Shown: positions 1 through 8,769 of the stretch, one piece after another
How positions within the stretch are numbered: the first letter of the stretch is position 1
How the letters are laid out: every line of letters starts with the position of its first letter
Assembly (NCBI GenBank): GCA_043228905.1
Contig: JBHGNT010000014.1
Span: forward strand, 9,238,001 to 9,302,000
Origin: Azolla caroliniana
Lineage: Eukaryota > Polypodiophyta
Length of the DNA: 64,000 nt
Reading direction: 5' to 3'
Made by a program: the position numbers and the translations under genes
Notes under the pieces: generated by a model
The model's database searches: none
What the model was told of the DNA's origin: nothing
Seen by the model: only the letters and a program-made list of their open reading frames with translations

Positions 1-623
1 CTTTTGGCTGACCTCATTGGATAGTTGAGATTTTGTCTCCTCGTTGAAGAGAAGCTTTTTTCCTCTCTTCATGTTCTTAGGAACTGTTAGGGTCTTGGTC
101 TCATTTGGAGAGCCCTGTATCCGGAGCTTTTTTTTTCTTCACAGGTCGGTCCGACAAGTTCTCAAACGACCTATTTAAGAAAGGACATGCGAAAACATAA
201 GTTAGGTGGTCACGTAGATTAAGGTTGTATATTAAAATATACATCATTAGACGAAGACTAAAACTAGCAGGCGATTTGTGGTAAACTATAAATATCAATC
301 ATGTACTGAGTGAACATGATAGTCCTTTATTCGGAAATCCATTCTAGTAAGGGCCATTCAACTTCGAAAATTATATATCTTAATAAGTATACAAGGATAT
401 ATATATCATCTTGAAGGGTAGGTATGGCTTATATTGATTCCATATCCTTATTGTAGAGAATTTGCATATGACAGACTTAAATTTGCTATCATAAAGTTAA
501 TTCGTGGGTTATTTTCTATTATTTTAAGCTATAATAGGTCATAAAAGCTTTTTCAGTAAGGCCCCTAGTTGTTACAAAATATGGCAATTGTCACTAAAAA
601 AGTCTGATTTTGATAGAAAGTTT
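1..623. other. AT-rich spacer, no gene recognised
   Basis: No open reading frame with recognisable protein similarity and no RNA gene is seen. The stretch is AT-rich, with several short TATA-like runs. It abuts the satellite array on the right, whose flanking segment starts at 624. Confidence 0.6.
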
Positions 624-1610
624 GGTATATTTTCACACATATACTAAATTATTCCCCCAAAGACACAATATTCCTGTTTAAATTTTGTGTTTTATATAGT
701 AACTCGATACGCCATATCGAGTTCCTGTATAAAGTTAGTGTTTATACAGGAACTCAATACAGGGTATTGAGTTACACATACTTTACACAGGAACTTGATA
801 CGACGTATCGAGTTCCTGTGCAAAACGGTGTATCAAGTTCCGTTATAAAACACGTACTTTACATAGGAACTCGATACGGCGTATCGAGTTACTGTATAAA
901 ACAAAAACTTTTTATAGGAACTCGATACGCCGTGGTATATTTTCACACATACTAAATTATTCCCCCAAAGACACAATATTCCTGTTTAAATTTTGTGTTT
1001 TATATAGTAACTCGATACGACGTATCGAGTTCCTGTATAAAGTTAGTGTTTTTACAGGAACTCGATATAGGGTATCGAGTTACACATACTTTACATAGGA
1101 ACTTGATATGACGTATCGAGTTCCTGTGCAAAACGGCGTATCGAGTTCCGTTATAAAACACATACTTTACATAGGAACTCGATACGGCGTATCGAGTTAC
1201 TATATAAAACAAAAACTTTTTATAGGAACTCGATACGGCGTTTCGAGTTCTTGTATGAAACAAGAACTTTATACAAGAACTCGATACGCCGTATCGAGTT
1301 CTTGTATGAAACACAGACTTTATACAGGAACTCCATACGCCGTATCGAGTTCCTTTATAAAACACGGACTTTATACAGGAACTCGATATGGCGTATCGAG
1401 TTCCTGTTGAAAACGCAAACTTTATACAAGAACTCAATATGGCGTATCGAGTTCCTGTTTAAAACAAAAATTTTAAATAGGAACTCGATACGCCGTATCA
1501 AGTTCCTGTTGAAAATGCAAACTTTATACAAGAACTCGATACGGCGTATCGAGTTCCTATTTAAATCAGAAACTTTAAATAGGAACTCGCTACGCCGTAT
1601 CCAGTTCTTG
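624..1610. repeat. 51-bp palindromic satellite array
   Basis: From about 1220 to 1610 the unit is exactly 51 bp: the conserved GGAACTC start recurs at 1225, 1276, 1327, 1378, 1429, 1480, 1531 and 1582. Each unit is built around a near-perfect palindrome whose arms read GGAACTCGATACG and CGTATCGAGTTCC about one variable central base (G or C). In many units the arms extend to about 19 bp (TATACAG...CTGTATA), leaving a 12-bp AT-rich spacer. Because 51 is divisible by three, reading frames stay open through the array on both strands; these are not genes. The left part (624-1220) is less regular and contains a duplicated segment of about 310 bp. Confidence 0.9.
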
Positions 1611-2264
1611 AGTGCTAAAACATATTTACAAAAATGTCCAAAGTGTCAGACGCTTACCTGGAGTCTTGGCACTCGATTTTCTTTGAAGACATGGTGGACG
1701 TTGTTGATGCTTAGGGGGAGATCTCAATTTGGTGCTTGGTGCTTTGTGTGCTTTGTTTGCTCTGTGTGCTCTTGTGCTTTGTTCTGCTAGTGTGCTTCAT
1801 GTGATTGAAATATGAGGAGGTCTTCCTATTTATAGGGATTGACCACAGTGGTTAAAGTAACCACAGTCACTTTAACCAAGGTTGGCAACCTTAATGTTAG
1901 TTAGTTAGTAACCACAATCACTTTAACCAAAGTTACTTTATTTAGTACCTAATCTTGAGTGTACCAATCACTCTCTTTCATGGATTTGAAATAAATGATG
2001 CTTATGAATGCATCAATGATTAAATAGTCAAACTAACATAATAATGATTATTTTATAGTCAAACTAACATACAATGACTTTGAAGGTCATGAAGGAAGCA
2101 ATGATAGTGGTTCATGAATGAACCAATGATTGAATACTCAAAGCAACATTTTTATGACTCTTAATTGCTTTATAGTAAAGATGTGGCCATGAATGAACCA
2201 ATGATTGAAAAGTCTTATATTCAAAATGGTGGGCATGAATGAACCAATGATTGAGAAGTTCTAT
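1611..2264. other. Non-coding spacer with short imperfect repeats
   Basis: No gene recognised. A CTTTGTGTGCTTTG-rich stretch (1730-1800) is followed by two related copies of a CCACA.TCACTTTAACCAA motif (about 1848-1940). After these come three copies of CATGAATGAACCAATGATTGA at 2113, 2188 and 2234. The layout resembles an LTR or transposon end, but no matching second copy is present in the window. Confidence 0.4.
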
Positions 2265-3014
2265 ATTAGTCACAACAAAGAATTGGATAGTAACAAGGTT
2301 ACACCAACTTCTATGCAAGAAGAGAAATTTGGAAGCCCTATGCATATTAGAAGAATCCCACGAAGAATTCGTCTGGCTAGATTTAACTTGGTGACATCAG
2401 ATAAGCAGATTGGATTTGATGTCAAAAAAATATGTTGTGCCTGTGGTTCTATGTCTATGATTGGAAAATCAAAGTTGCGAGAATTAAGGCCATACTATTT
2501 TTCGATGACTGGTGATTAGCAAGACACTTACCTCAGGTCACATATGCAACTAGTGTCTGACAAATGTACGGGGATCAAAGTATTATTCGAGTATTATATC
2601 TTCCATGCGCAACAGATATGTAGAGTTGCATTCAAAATTGTGTTATGTGTTAGTAACATGCGGCTACATAGAGTACAACAATGTCTACTTAGCGGGGATC
2701 AGATGCTCAATTGTAAAGAGGTTCCAAGTATGAAAGGTGCAATTGGAAGATATGCTATTGGTTGGATGAAAAATTACTTTCAGTTAAATTGTGAAGTAAT
2801 GCTCACTACAGCTAGGATGCAACTCTCTGATAATTACACACGTCGGGAAGTTTATGATGTCTATCGATCTGATATGGTGGGCTCACGTAATAAGTCTGTC
2901 ACATGTAGCCAATTCACAAGATTATGGAGAGCTCATTCCACATAAAGTACGCATGGGGTATTGCTCCATTTGTGCAAATCTTAAAAGTCTGGCTAAAGGT
3001 GCAAAGACATCAAT
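2265..3014 (+). pseudogene. DUF7869-like gene, 5' part (disrupted)
   Basis: Broken coding sequence that resumes at 8770 after the Gypsy-1 insertion. Translated segments run 2265-2517 and 2544-2945, then shift frame to about 2905-3014. Family-like features are a short cysteine segment (CCAC near 2434), an N-terminal RLHRVQQ block, the block NYTRREVYD near 2833-2860, and a C-x-x-C segment (YCSICANLKS near 2963). This order matches the N-terminal half of uncharacterised plant proteins that carry the RNase-H-like DUF7869 domain. Defects are a TAG stop at about 2517 and a frameshift near 2900-2940. The function of the family is unknown; a transposase-like origin is suspected. The family name comes from motif recall, not a search. 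Confidence 0.6.
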
Positions 3015-3143
3015 TGTCAGGAACTCTATTAAGGCAGAGAAGGAATTAGTACTAAAAGAAGGATTAGTACTATTGTTGGGGAATAGTACTAAGACAGAGA
3101 AGGATTAGTACTATGAGAGGTGTCGAACTTTGAGAGAAGGAAT

Positions 3144-3185
<42 letters not shown>

Positions 3186-3475
3186 TGATGCGAAAGATAT
3201 ATGTATTATATGACGGAAGATATACAACAGTAGTTAGAAGGCTTAAGACTGGCGTTGAACCGATTTGGTTCGAACTAATGCCTTGCGCCTCCTTTTATAG
3301 TGTCTTCAGGAATACTCCTGAAGTTTCTAGAATGTTCCAGAGAAATCTGGAATATACATCAATTTCCCAATAAAACCTAAATGAAAATAATATCCTTCAA
3401 ATTACAATTCATACCCTAATGGTAAAGTCTCGACCTGTGTAACAAAAGGTTATGGGTTCGAGTCTAGTTATGACA
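3015..3475 (-). repeat. Gypsy-1 3' LTR
   Basis: A 461-bp direct repeat of 8311-8769. In element orientation it begins TGTCATAAC and ends CCTGACA. It contains a (GA)n run at about 3147-3181, a TATA box and transcript start region, and a tRNA-like module in antisense at 3414-3470. The pol stop codon lies just inside it. Confidence 0.95.
3414..3470 (+). other. tRNA-like A/B-box module (Gypsy-1 3' LTR)
   Basis: The D-arm-like CTAATGGTAAAGTC has GG at 3421-3422. The B box GGTTCGAGTCT starts at 3455, so the spacing is 34 nt, as between tRNA G18 and G52. Between them, ACCT...AGGT can pair as an anticodon stem. The module lies antisense to the element, about 10 bp from its LTR edge. No acceptor stem is obvious, so it is not a functional tRNA. 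Confidence 0.65.
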
Positions 3476-6400
3476 CTATCCCCCCTTTAAAACGACGAGT
3501 TTCACGAGTCGTTTTGGATTGAGGACCCGGTTTCTCGGGATATCGTCGATGGAAGTCTTCTAGAAGAGCACGAGCATTGGTCACATTCTCGATCGGTTCC
3601 CAAGTACGCTCGCTGGGACTATATCCTAGCCAATCGACTAGATAGTAGAGCTTGTTGCGAACAATCTTGGAATCGAGGATGGCAGCGACCTCATACTCAG
3701 GTCCATCTTCGAGCTCGATAGGAGGTGGAGGTTGTATAGTACGTCCTGGGATAGTGCTCTCGTGATAGGGTTCGAGGAGAGAACTATGAAACACCGGGTG
3801 TATCCGAAGTTGCGGAGGTAGCTCGAGACGAAAAGCGACATCATTAATCTTCCCGATAATACGGAAAGGACCTAATCGCCGATAATCCAACTTCTCACAT
3901 GGGCGAGTAGTCTTGATGTGTCGTCGTAGCAGCCACACCCGATCTCCAATGTTAAAACTGGATGGAAGTCGATGACGATCTGCGTAGTCCTTGTGTGATT
4001 GTTGAGCTTGCTGGAGTTGAGTAGATAAATCCGCTTGTATCTTGCGTAACCGCTCCAAACGATCCTCCGCGCAAGGATTTGTGGACACTTCTGGGGTTTC
4101 AAGGACACACCACCGGGGATGATATCCTGTATAAGCGTAGAATGGCGTGACTTTAGTCGATGCGTGGATAGCGTTATTATAGGCAAATTCGGCGAACTGA
4201 AGAATATCTGCCCAGTCATTCTGATGATAGTTGAGAAAGCACCGCAGATACTGCTCCAGTGTTTGATTTGTTCGTTCGGCTTGACCGTCGGTTTGTGGGT
4301 GGTAGCCGGAGGAGAGGTTACAAGTGACCTTCAGCATTTTAAAAAGGTGCTTCCAGAATTTTGACACAAACTGGGGTCCACGATCGCTGATGATATTATC
4401 AGGGAGTCCATGATGCCGACATACTTCCCGCATGACAATTTCGGCGGTGTCTTCACTAGATATTTCTTTAGTACATGGTAAGAAATGAGCCATCTTCGTA
4501 TATCGATCCACCACTGTGAGAATCGCACTGAATCCCTTAGAGACTGGAAGATCTGTAATGAAGTCAAGAGCAATGGATTGCCATGGCTTGCTTGGAATTG
4601 GTAATGGTTCTAATAAACCATATGGATGATGTCTTGGTATTTTCGCTCTGCAGCATGTATCGCAAGTCCGAACAAAATCTTCGACAAATTGTCGCATATG
4701 GGGCCACCAGAATGATCGTTGTACTAAATCTAATGTTTTAGTACTACCAAAATGTCCTGCTGTATATGTGTCATGGCAGTTTTGTACTACTCGAAGGCGG
4801 CAAGAACCATTAGGAACATACAAAAGTTCTTTAAAGAAGAGTAATCCATCACAGTATTTGAATTGCCGATAATCCGTACCTGGTGATTGTGATTGTGAAC
4901 ATGACGCTCGAGAGGGGTCAATTTGTGCTAGTATAGCTTGGGCGAAAGCGTCAGTCTTCAAGTCCTCACGTATAGTATTGGTAATGTCGGAATCCACGGG
5001 CATGTCAAAGACCTGTGCTGCTTGCAGTCGTGCTGGACCCAAGATTACTTGCTTCTGGTTATCGAAAGCTGGCTCACCGGGACGTGGTGTTAGATACGAA
5101 CGCCGTGATAATGCATCTGCCTTCCCTTGGTGCTTCCCCGGACGATATGTAATTTTGAAGTCGAAGCGTGTGAGGAAGTGGGCCCACCGAGCTTGACGTC
5201 GATTCAGTACACGAGCATCTTGAAAGTAGGCAAGGTTCTTGTGGTCACTGAATACAGTGACCTGATGAGGAGATCCCTCCAGGAAATGCCTCCATTGCAT
5301 AAAAGAATCAACTATTGCTAATAGCTCTTTATCATGAATTTCGTAGTTGATTTCGGCGGCGTCAAACTTACGGGAGTGGAAAGCCACAGGATGTAGCTTC
5401 TCGTCGTTACCCTGTTGTGACAGAATGCTCCCCAATGCGAAATCCGATGCATCAGCTTCGATAATGAATGGTTTTTCCGGATCCACATGACCTAAAATTG
5501 GAGCTGATGTAAACGCCTTCTTAAGACTCTCGAAAGCCATGTCCGTCTCTTTAGACCAAATGAATGATTGTCCCTTCCTGGTGAGCTGTGTGAGAGGCAG
5601 CACAATTTTTGAGTAATTTTGTATGAACTTCCGGTAGAAATTTGCAAAGCCTAGGAAGCATTGCACATCCCGCACCGAACGCGGAGTGTGCCATTCTATC
5701 ACCGTTTTGACCTTGGCTGGGTCCATAGATATGCCTTCTGAGGAGATGACATAGCCGAGAAACTCCACTTGGTTGCACCCGAAACTACATTTCTCTAACT
5801 TTGCATACAGACCATGTTCTCGAAGTCGTTTTAGTACTAATAGTACATGAGAATCATGTTCTTCTTGGGTCTTTGAATAAACCAGTAGATCATCCAAATA
5901 GATGATCAAAAAATCATCCAAGAGATCTCGAAATATATCATTCGCCATGTGCTGGAAGACTGCCGGCGCATTAGTGAGTCCGAACGGCATGACCGTATAC
6001 TCGAAGTGCCCATATCTGGTGCGAAACGCGGTCTTCCATTCATCTCCTGGTCGGATCCGTACGAGGTTATAGGCTCCTCGTAAGTCTATCTTCGTGAAGA
6101 ACCTGGCACCGTTGATCCGTTCTAAAAGACTTGAGATAAGGGGAAGAGCATACCTATTTCTTACTGTGACCTTATTCAAGCCACGGTAATCTACAACGAG
6201 TCGAAGCGAGCCATCTTTTTTCTTGACGAAGAAAATGGGTGCGCCGGCTGGAGATTTCGAATGCCGAATGAAACCGTTCTCCAAATTCTCCTCTATATAG
6301 GCTCGAAGGACTTCTAGCTCGGTTGGTGACAAATTGTAGATCGGCCCCCATGGCGGCTCTTTTCCCGGTTGTAAGTCGATGGCGCAGTCGTACGGCCGAT

Positions 6401-7025
6401 GATGAGGAAGTGTGTTGGCTTGTACTTTATCGAACACATCAGCATACTGACGATACTTCTCGGGAAGTTGAACGGTGGACTCCTCTTTGGTGGTGCTGGA
6501 GGGTTGTACTGATATTGCAAAGAGAAACATTTCCTCCTTGCGCCCTTCCTCACGCAACTGACGTAGCGAAATGGTTGCAACCTTCTGGGTAGATCCTTGG
6601 GTTTGTCGCAACCGGATTTCCCTTGTCCTCCAATCTATGTCTGGGTCATGTAACTCGAACCATGGTAATCCTAAAACTATGGGATGTTCTGGAATACTAA
6701 TAATATTAAATGATACTACACATGTTAAGTTATCTAGGACAATATTAACGGGTTCCGACTCTTCTATGATATTACCAGAAGCAATGGGACGACCATCAAT
6801 GACTACTACTGAGGCTGGACATGGGAGCTTTCTGAGAGATATCTGATGAGCTCGGGCAAAATTCCTATCCATGAAGCAAGAATTAGCTCCGGAATCTAGA
6901 AGGGCTAAGGTATGTACTGGAGGGGTACTTTTAGTACTAACTGCTACTTGGGCTACGAACACATCACTAACTTGCTTAGAGGGAATGGAACCACTAATGG
7001 GCTGCACAGATCTAGGGCTGTCCAA
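3468..7025 (-). CDS. Gypsy-1 pol (PR-RT-RNaseH-IN-chromodomain)
   Basis: Intact 1185-residue polyprotein that cleaves gag-pol, copies the RNA and integrates the cDNA. Visible in order: aspartic protease LLDSGA (about 42-47); reverse transcriptase with YLDD at about 376-379; RNase H starting at DASD (about 525); integrase zinc finger with H751 and CDTCC near 788; integrase core D821, D881, E917 (D-D-35-E); the GDRVW integrase C-terminal block; and a chromodomain (about 1110-1165, EYEVAAILDS...WEPIENV). Pol lies in the -1 frame relative to gag, so the first Met shown is probably not used; synthesis is probably by ribosomal frameshift at 7052-7064. The stop codon is inside the LTR. Confidence 0.95.
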   Translation of the reverse strand: MDSPRSVQPISGSIPSKQVSDVFVAQVAVSTKSTPPVHTLALLDSGANSCFMDRNFARAHQISLRKLPCPASVVVIDGRPIASGNIIEESEPVNIVLDNLTCVVSFNIISIPEHPIVLGLPWFELHDPDIDWRTREIRLRQTQGSTQKVATISLRQLREEGRKEEMFLFAISVQPSSTTKEESTVQLPEKYRQYADVFDKVQANTLPHHRPYDCAIDLQPGKEPPWGPIYNLSPTELEVLRAYIEENLENGFIRHSKSPAGAPIFFVKKKDGSLRLVVDYRGLNKVTVRNRYALPLISSLLERINGARFFTKIDLRGAYNLVRIRPGDEWKTAFRTRYGHFEYTVMPFGLTNAPAVFQHMANDIFRDLLDDFLIIYLDDLLVYSKTQEEHDSHVLLVLKRLREHGLYAKLEKCSFGCNQVEFLGYVISSEGISMDPAKVKTVIEWHTPRSVRDVQCFLGFANFYRKFIQNYSKIVLPLTQLTRKGQSFIWSKETDMAFESLKKAFTSAPILGHVDPEKPFIIEADASDFALGSILSQQGNDEKLHPVAFHSRKFDAAEINYEIHDKELLAIVDSFMQWRHFLEGSPHQVTVFSDHKNLAYFQDARVLNRRQARWAHFLTRFDFKITYRPGKHQGKADALSRRSYLTPRPGEPAFDNQKQVILGPARLQAAQVFDMPVDSDITNTIREDLKTDAFAQAILAQIDPSRASCSQSQSPGTDYRQFKYCDGLLFFKELLYVPNGSCRLRVVQNCHDTYTAGHFGSTKTLDLVQRSFWWPHMRQFVEDFVRTCDTCCRAKIPRHHPYGLLEPLPIPSKPWQSIALDFITDLPVSKGFSAILTVVDRYTKMAHFLPCTKEISSEDTAEIVMREVCRHHGLPDNIISDRGPQFVSKFWKHLFKMLKVTCNLSSGYHPQTDGQAERTNQTLEQYLRCFLNYHQNDWADILQFAEFAYNNAIHASTKVTPFYAYTGYHPRWCVLETPEVSTNPCAEDRLERLRKIQADLSTQLQQAQQSHKDYADRHRLPSSFNIGDRVWLLRRHIKTTRPCEKLDYRRLGPFRIIGKINDVAFRLELPPQLRIHPVFHSSLLEPYHESTIPGRTIQPPPPIELEDGPEYEVAAILDSKIVRNKLYYLVDWLGYSPSERTWEPIENVTNARALLEDFHRRYPEKPGPQSKTTRETRRFKGGIVS

Positions 7026-7051
7026 CCAAACGGCTCCTATTTTGGCTGGAC

Positions 7052-7064
7052 TTAGTCGTTTAAC
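7052..7064 (-). promoter_or_regulatory. Candidate -1 frameshift site G UUA AAC
   Basis: In the gag frame the minus strand reads G|TTA|AAC (7064 to 7058), then GAC and the TAA stop at 7054-7052. A -1 slip enters the open pol frame. The heptamer fits the X-XXY-YYZ alignment, and the same heptamer is the known equine arteritis virus frameshift site. Gypsy-3 has A TTA AAC and Gypsy-2 G TCA AAC at the same place, again two codons before the stop. Confidence 0.7.
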
Positions 7065-8221
7065 TCTTCTTCTAATTGGCTAAGGACATCAAATTTGTTT
7101 GCGAGATTCAGACTATTAGTACTATTAGGACTATTATGACTATGAGGATTATCAGAGATTCCTACTGAAATAGACTCGGGTTTAGTATAGTCAGAACTAA
7201 CAATGACTTGGTTTACCTGCCTTCTTGGTCTATGGGGACAGTTTATCGCGATATGCCCTGGTCCACCGCAATAAAGGCATAATCGGTTTGTTCGGCGTCG
7301 TTGCTTTTCCTCCTCCGATAGCGGCCCACGACGACGTGTAGTGTCAATTTCCATTGGAGTTGGAGTACTTACTGGAGGCGCATTATGTGACTCCCTTTGA
7401 AAAGGTTTCGCTACCACTGAGGCATAGGTAGGCTCGGATCTTGCCCTCGGCATCTGAAATTGTCGTTCCGAACGTCGCTCGAAGAGGCGGTTGTCACATC
7501 TGACCGCTCGACTGATTGCTTCTGTTAATGATTTTGGCTCTTCAGGGAAAGTCAAGAGTAAATCCTTGACATCGTTGCGTAGACCATAGCGGAACTGCTC
7601 CATCAATGCTTGATCATCCCAGGGGATATCGGCGGCGAGTAGGCGGAAATCTGCAGCATATGCGGAGGCTGGACGGTCACCTTGGCGTAATCGCCGGATT
7701 TTGTTGATTGCAGTCCTTATGCTGTCAGTATCTCCAAAACATGCTTTAAACTCACTTATGAATTCTTCAAAATTATTTAGTACTGGAGATTCCTTTTCTA
7801 GTAGCGGAGCGAACCATGCTAATGCTGAGCCATTTAACAACGTGCCTACTAAACCCACTCGTGATGCATCGGTGGGATATCGGGACGGATGCATTTGAAT
7901 AACTAACCGTACCTGGTTAAGAAACCCTCTAAACTGCGATCGCGTTCCATCGAACTTCGTGGGAAGGCCAATCTTGGGTTCTTTATGAATCCCTTGTGCT
8001 CCGTGCCCTTGTTGTTGCATTGCTACGATGGTTGCTTCGAGTTGTTGCACGCGTAACGCAAGTTCCCCATGCTGTTGTTGCGTTTGCTGCTTTTCTAAGG
8101 AAATTTGCTGAAGATCCCCCAATAAGCGTTGATTTTCTTGTTCCAAAGCATGAAACTTCTCTTTCAAACATTGAAATTCCGAGAAAACGGATTGATACTC
8201 TTCAGCGCTAACGGTGGCCAT
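7052..8221 (-). CDS. Gypsy-1 gag
   Basis: Intact 389-residue capsid/nucleocapsid precursor. Residues 10-70 are glutamine-rich with a coiled-coil look. The central part (about 85-240) is a retrotransposon gag capsid domain containing a WFAPLLE block. A single CCHC zinc knuckle sits at about 315-328 ([14 protein letters not shown]), followed by a polar tail. The ATG is the first in frame after the LTR and leader. Gypsy-3 carries a closely related but broken copy. Confidence 0.93.
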   Translation of the reverse strand: MATVSAEEYQSVFSEFQCLKEKFHALEQENQRLLGDLQQISLEKQQTQQQHGELALRVQQLEATIVAMQQQGHGAQGIHKEPKIGLPTKFDGTRSQFRGFLNQVRLVIQMHPSRYPTDASRVGLVGTLLNGSALAWFAPLLEKESPVLNNFEEFISEFKACFGDTDSIRTAINKIRRLRQGDRPASAYAADFRLLAADIPWDDQALMEQFRYGLRNDVKDLLLTFPEEPKSLTEAISRAVRCDNRLFERRSERQFQMPRARSEPTYASVVAKPFQRESHNAPPVSTPTPMEIDTTRRRGPLSEEEKQRRRTNRLCLYCGGPGHIAINCPHRPRRQVNQVIVSSDYTKPESISVGISDNPHSHNSPNSTNSLNLANKFDVLSQLEEELND

Positions 8222-8292
8222 GGGATGAAGGAAAAGGGAAATAAGAGACTAGTAGGAAAGGAGGGAGACAGAAGGAAGAGGGAGACTAGTAG

Positions 8293-8310
8293 ACCAAAAT
8301 CGGTTCAAAC
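8293..8310 (-). promoter_or_regulatory. Gypsy-1 primer-binding site, self-primer type
   Basis: The leader directly after the 5' LTR reads GTTTGAACCGATTTTGGT in element orientation and lacks the TGG start of a tRNA-primed site. It contains a 12-nt perfect complement (TTGAACCGATTT) to the transcript segment encoded at 8549-8560, extended by GGT after a one-base bulge. This matches the Tf1/sushi mechanism, in which the mRNA 5' end folds back to prime cDNA synthesis. Confidence 0.7.
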
Positions 8311-8439
8311 TGTCAGGAACTCTATTAAGGCAGAGAAGGAATTAGTACTAAAAGAAGGATTAGTACTATTGTTGGGGAATAGTACTAAGACAGAGAAGGA
8401 TTAGTACTATGAGAGGTGTCGAACTTTGAGAGAAGGAAT

Positions 8440-8479
<40 letters not shown>

Positions 8480-8548
8480 TGATGCGAAAGATATATGTAT
8501 TATATGACGGAAGATATACAACAGTAGTTAGAAGGCTTAAGACTGGCG

Positions 8549-8594
8549 TTGAACCGATTTGGTTCGAACTAATGCCTTGCGCCTCCTTTTATAG
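8549..8594 (-). promoter_or_regulatory. Gypsy-1 TATA box and predicted mRNA 5' end
   Basis: The minus strand reads CTATAAAAGG (8594-8585). The base 30 nt from the first T of TATA is at 8563, and the transcript would begin ACCAAATCGGTTCAA. That is exactly the sequence complementary to the leader at 8293-8310. Related TATA plus TCAACRCCAG starts occur in the LTRs of Gypsy-2 (38650-38705) and Gypsy-3 (57350-57410). Confidence 0.65.
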
Positions 8595-8707
8595 TGTCTT
8601 CAGGAATACTCCTGAAGTTTCTAGAATGTTCCAGAGAAATCTGGAATATACATCAATTTCCCAATAAAACCTAAATGAAAATAATATCCTTCAAATTACA
8701 ATTCATA

Positions 8708-8764
8708 CCCTAATGGTAAAGTCTCGACCCGTGTAACAAAAGGTTATGGGTTCGAGTCTAGTTA
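8708..8764 (+). other. tRNA-like A/B-box module (Gypsy-1 5' LTR)
   Basis: Second LTR copy of the module at 3414-3470, with the same CTAATGGTAAAGTC and GGTTCGAGTCT boxes. It differs by one base in the anticodon-like arm (ACCC for ACCT). Its presence in both LTRs shows that it belongs to the LTR and is not a chance SINE insertion. Confidence 0.65.
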
Positions 8765-8769
8765 TGACA

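Larger units (their letters stand above)
3015..8769 (-). mobile_element. Gypsy-1: complete chromovirus (Ty3/gypsy)
   Basis: A full-length LTR retrotransposon of 5755 bp on the minus strand. It has near-identical LTRs (3015-3475 and 8311-8769), gag, pol with a C-terminal chromodomain, and a 5-bp target duplication TCAAT at 3010-3014 and 8770-8774. By eye the two LTRs differ by one substitution (T/C at 3437 versus 8729) and the length of a GA microsatellite. Both ORFs are intact, so the insertion is recent. The polymerase signature ([19 protein letters not shown]) is of the Tf1/sushi fungal-vertebrate chromovirus type and not the RSGYHQIRI type typical of seed-plant chromoviruses. The element splits a DUF7869-like gene. 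Confidence 0.95.
8311..8769 (-). repeat. Gypsy-1 5' LTR
   Basis: A 459-bp copy of 3015-3475. It holds the promoter, the predicted transcript start near 8563, the GA microsatellite (about 8443-8475) and the tRNA-like module (8708-8764). The right flank 8770-8774 (TCAAT) duplicates 3010-3014. Confidence 0.95.

Noticed and set aside
101-298. 65-codon minus-strand frame
   Set aside because: No similarity, low complexity and no supporting signal.
1200-1610. CRISPR-like array
   Set aside because: Intervals are 12 bp and nearly identical rather than unique spacers, and the context is a plant genome.
1251-1790. Long open frames through the palindromic repeats
   Set aside because: They arise because the unit is 51 bp and lacks stops; similar frames exist on both strands.
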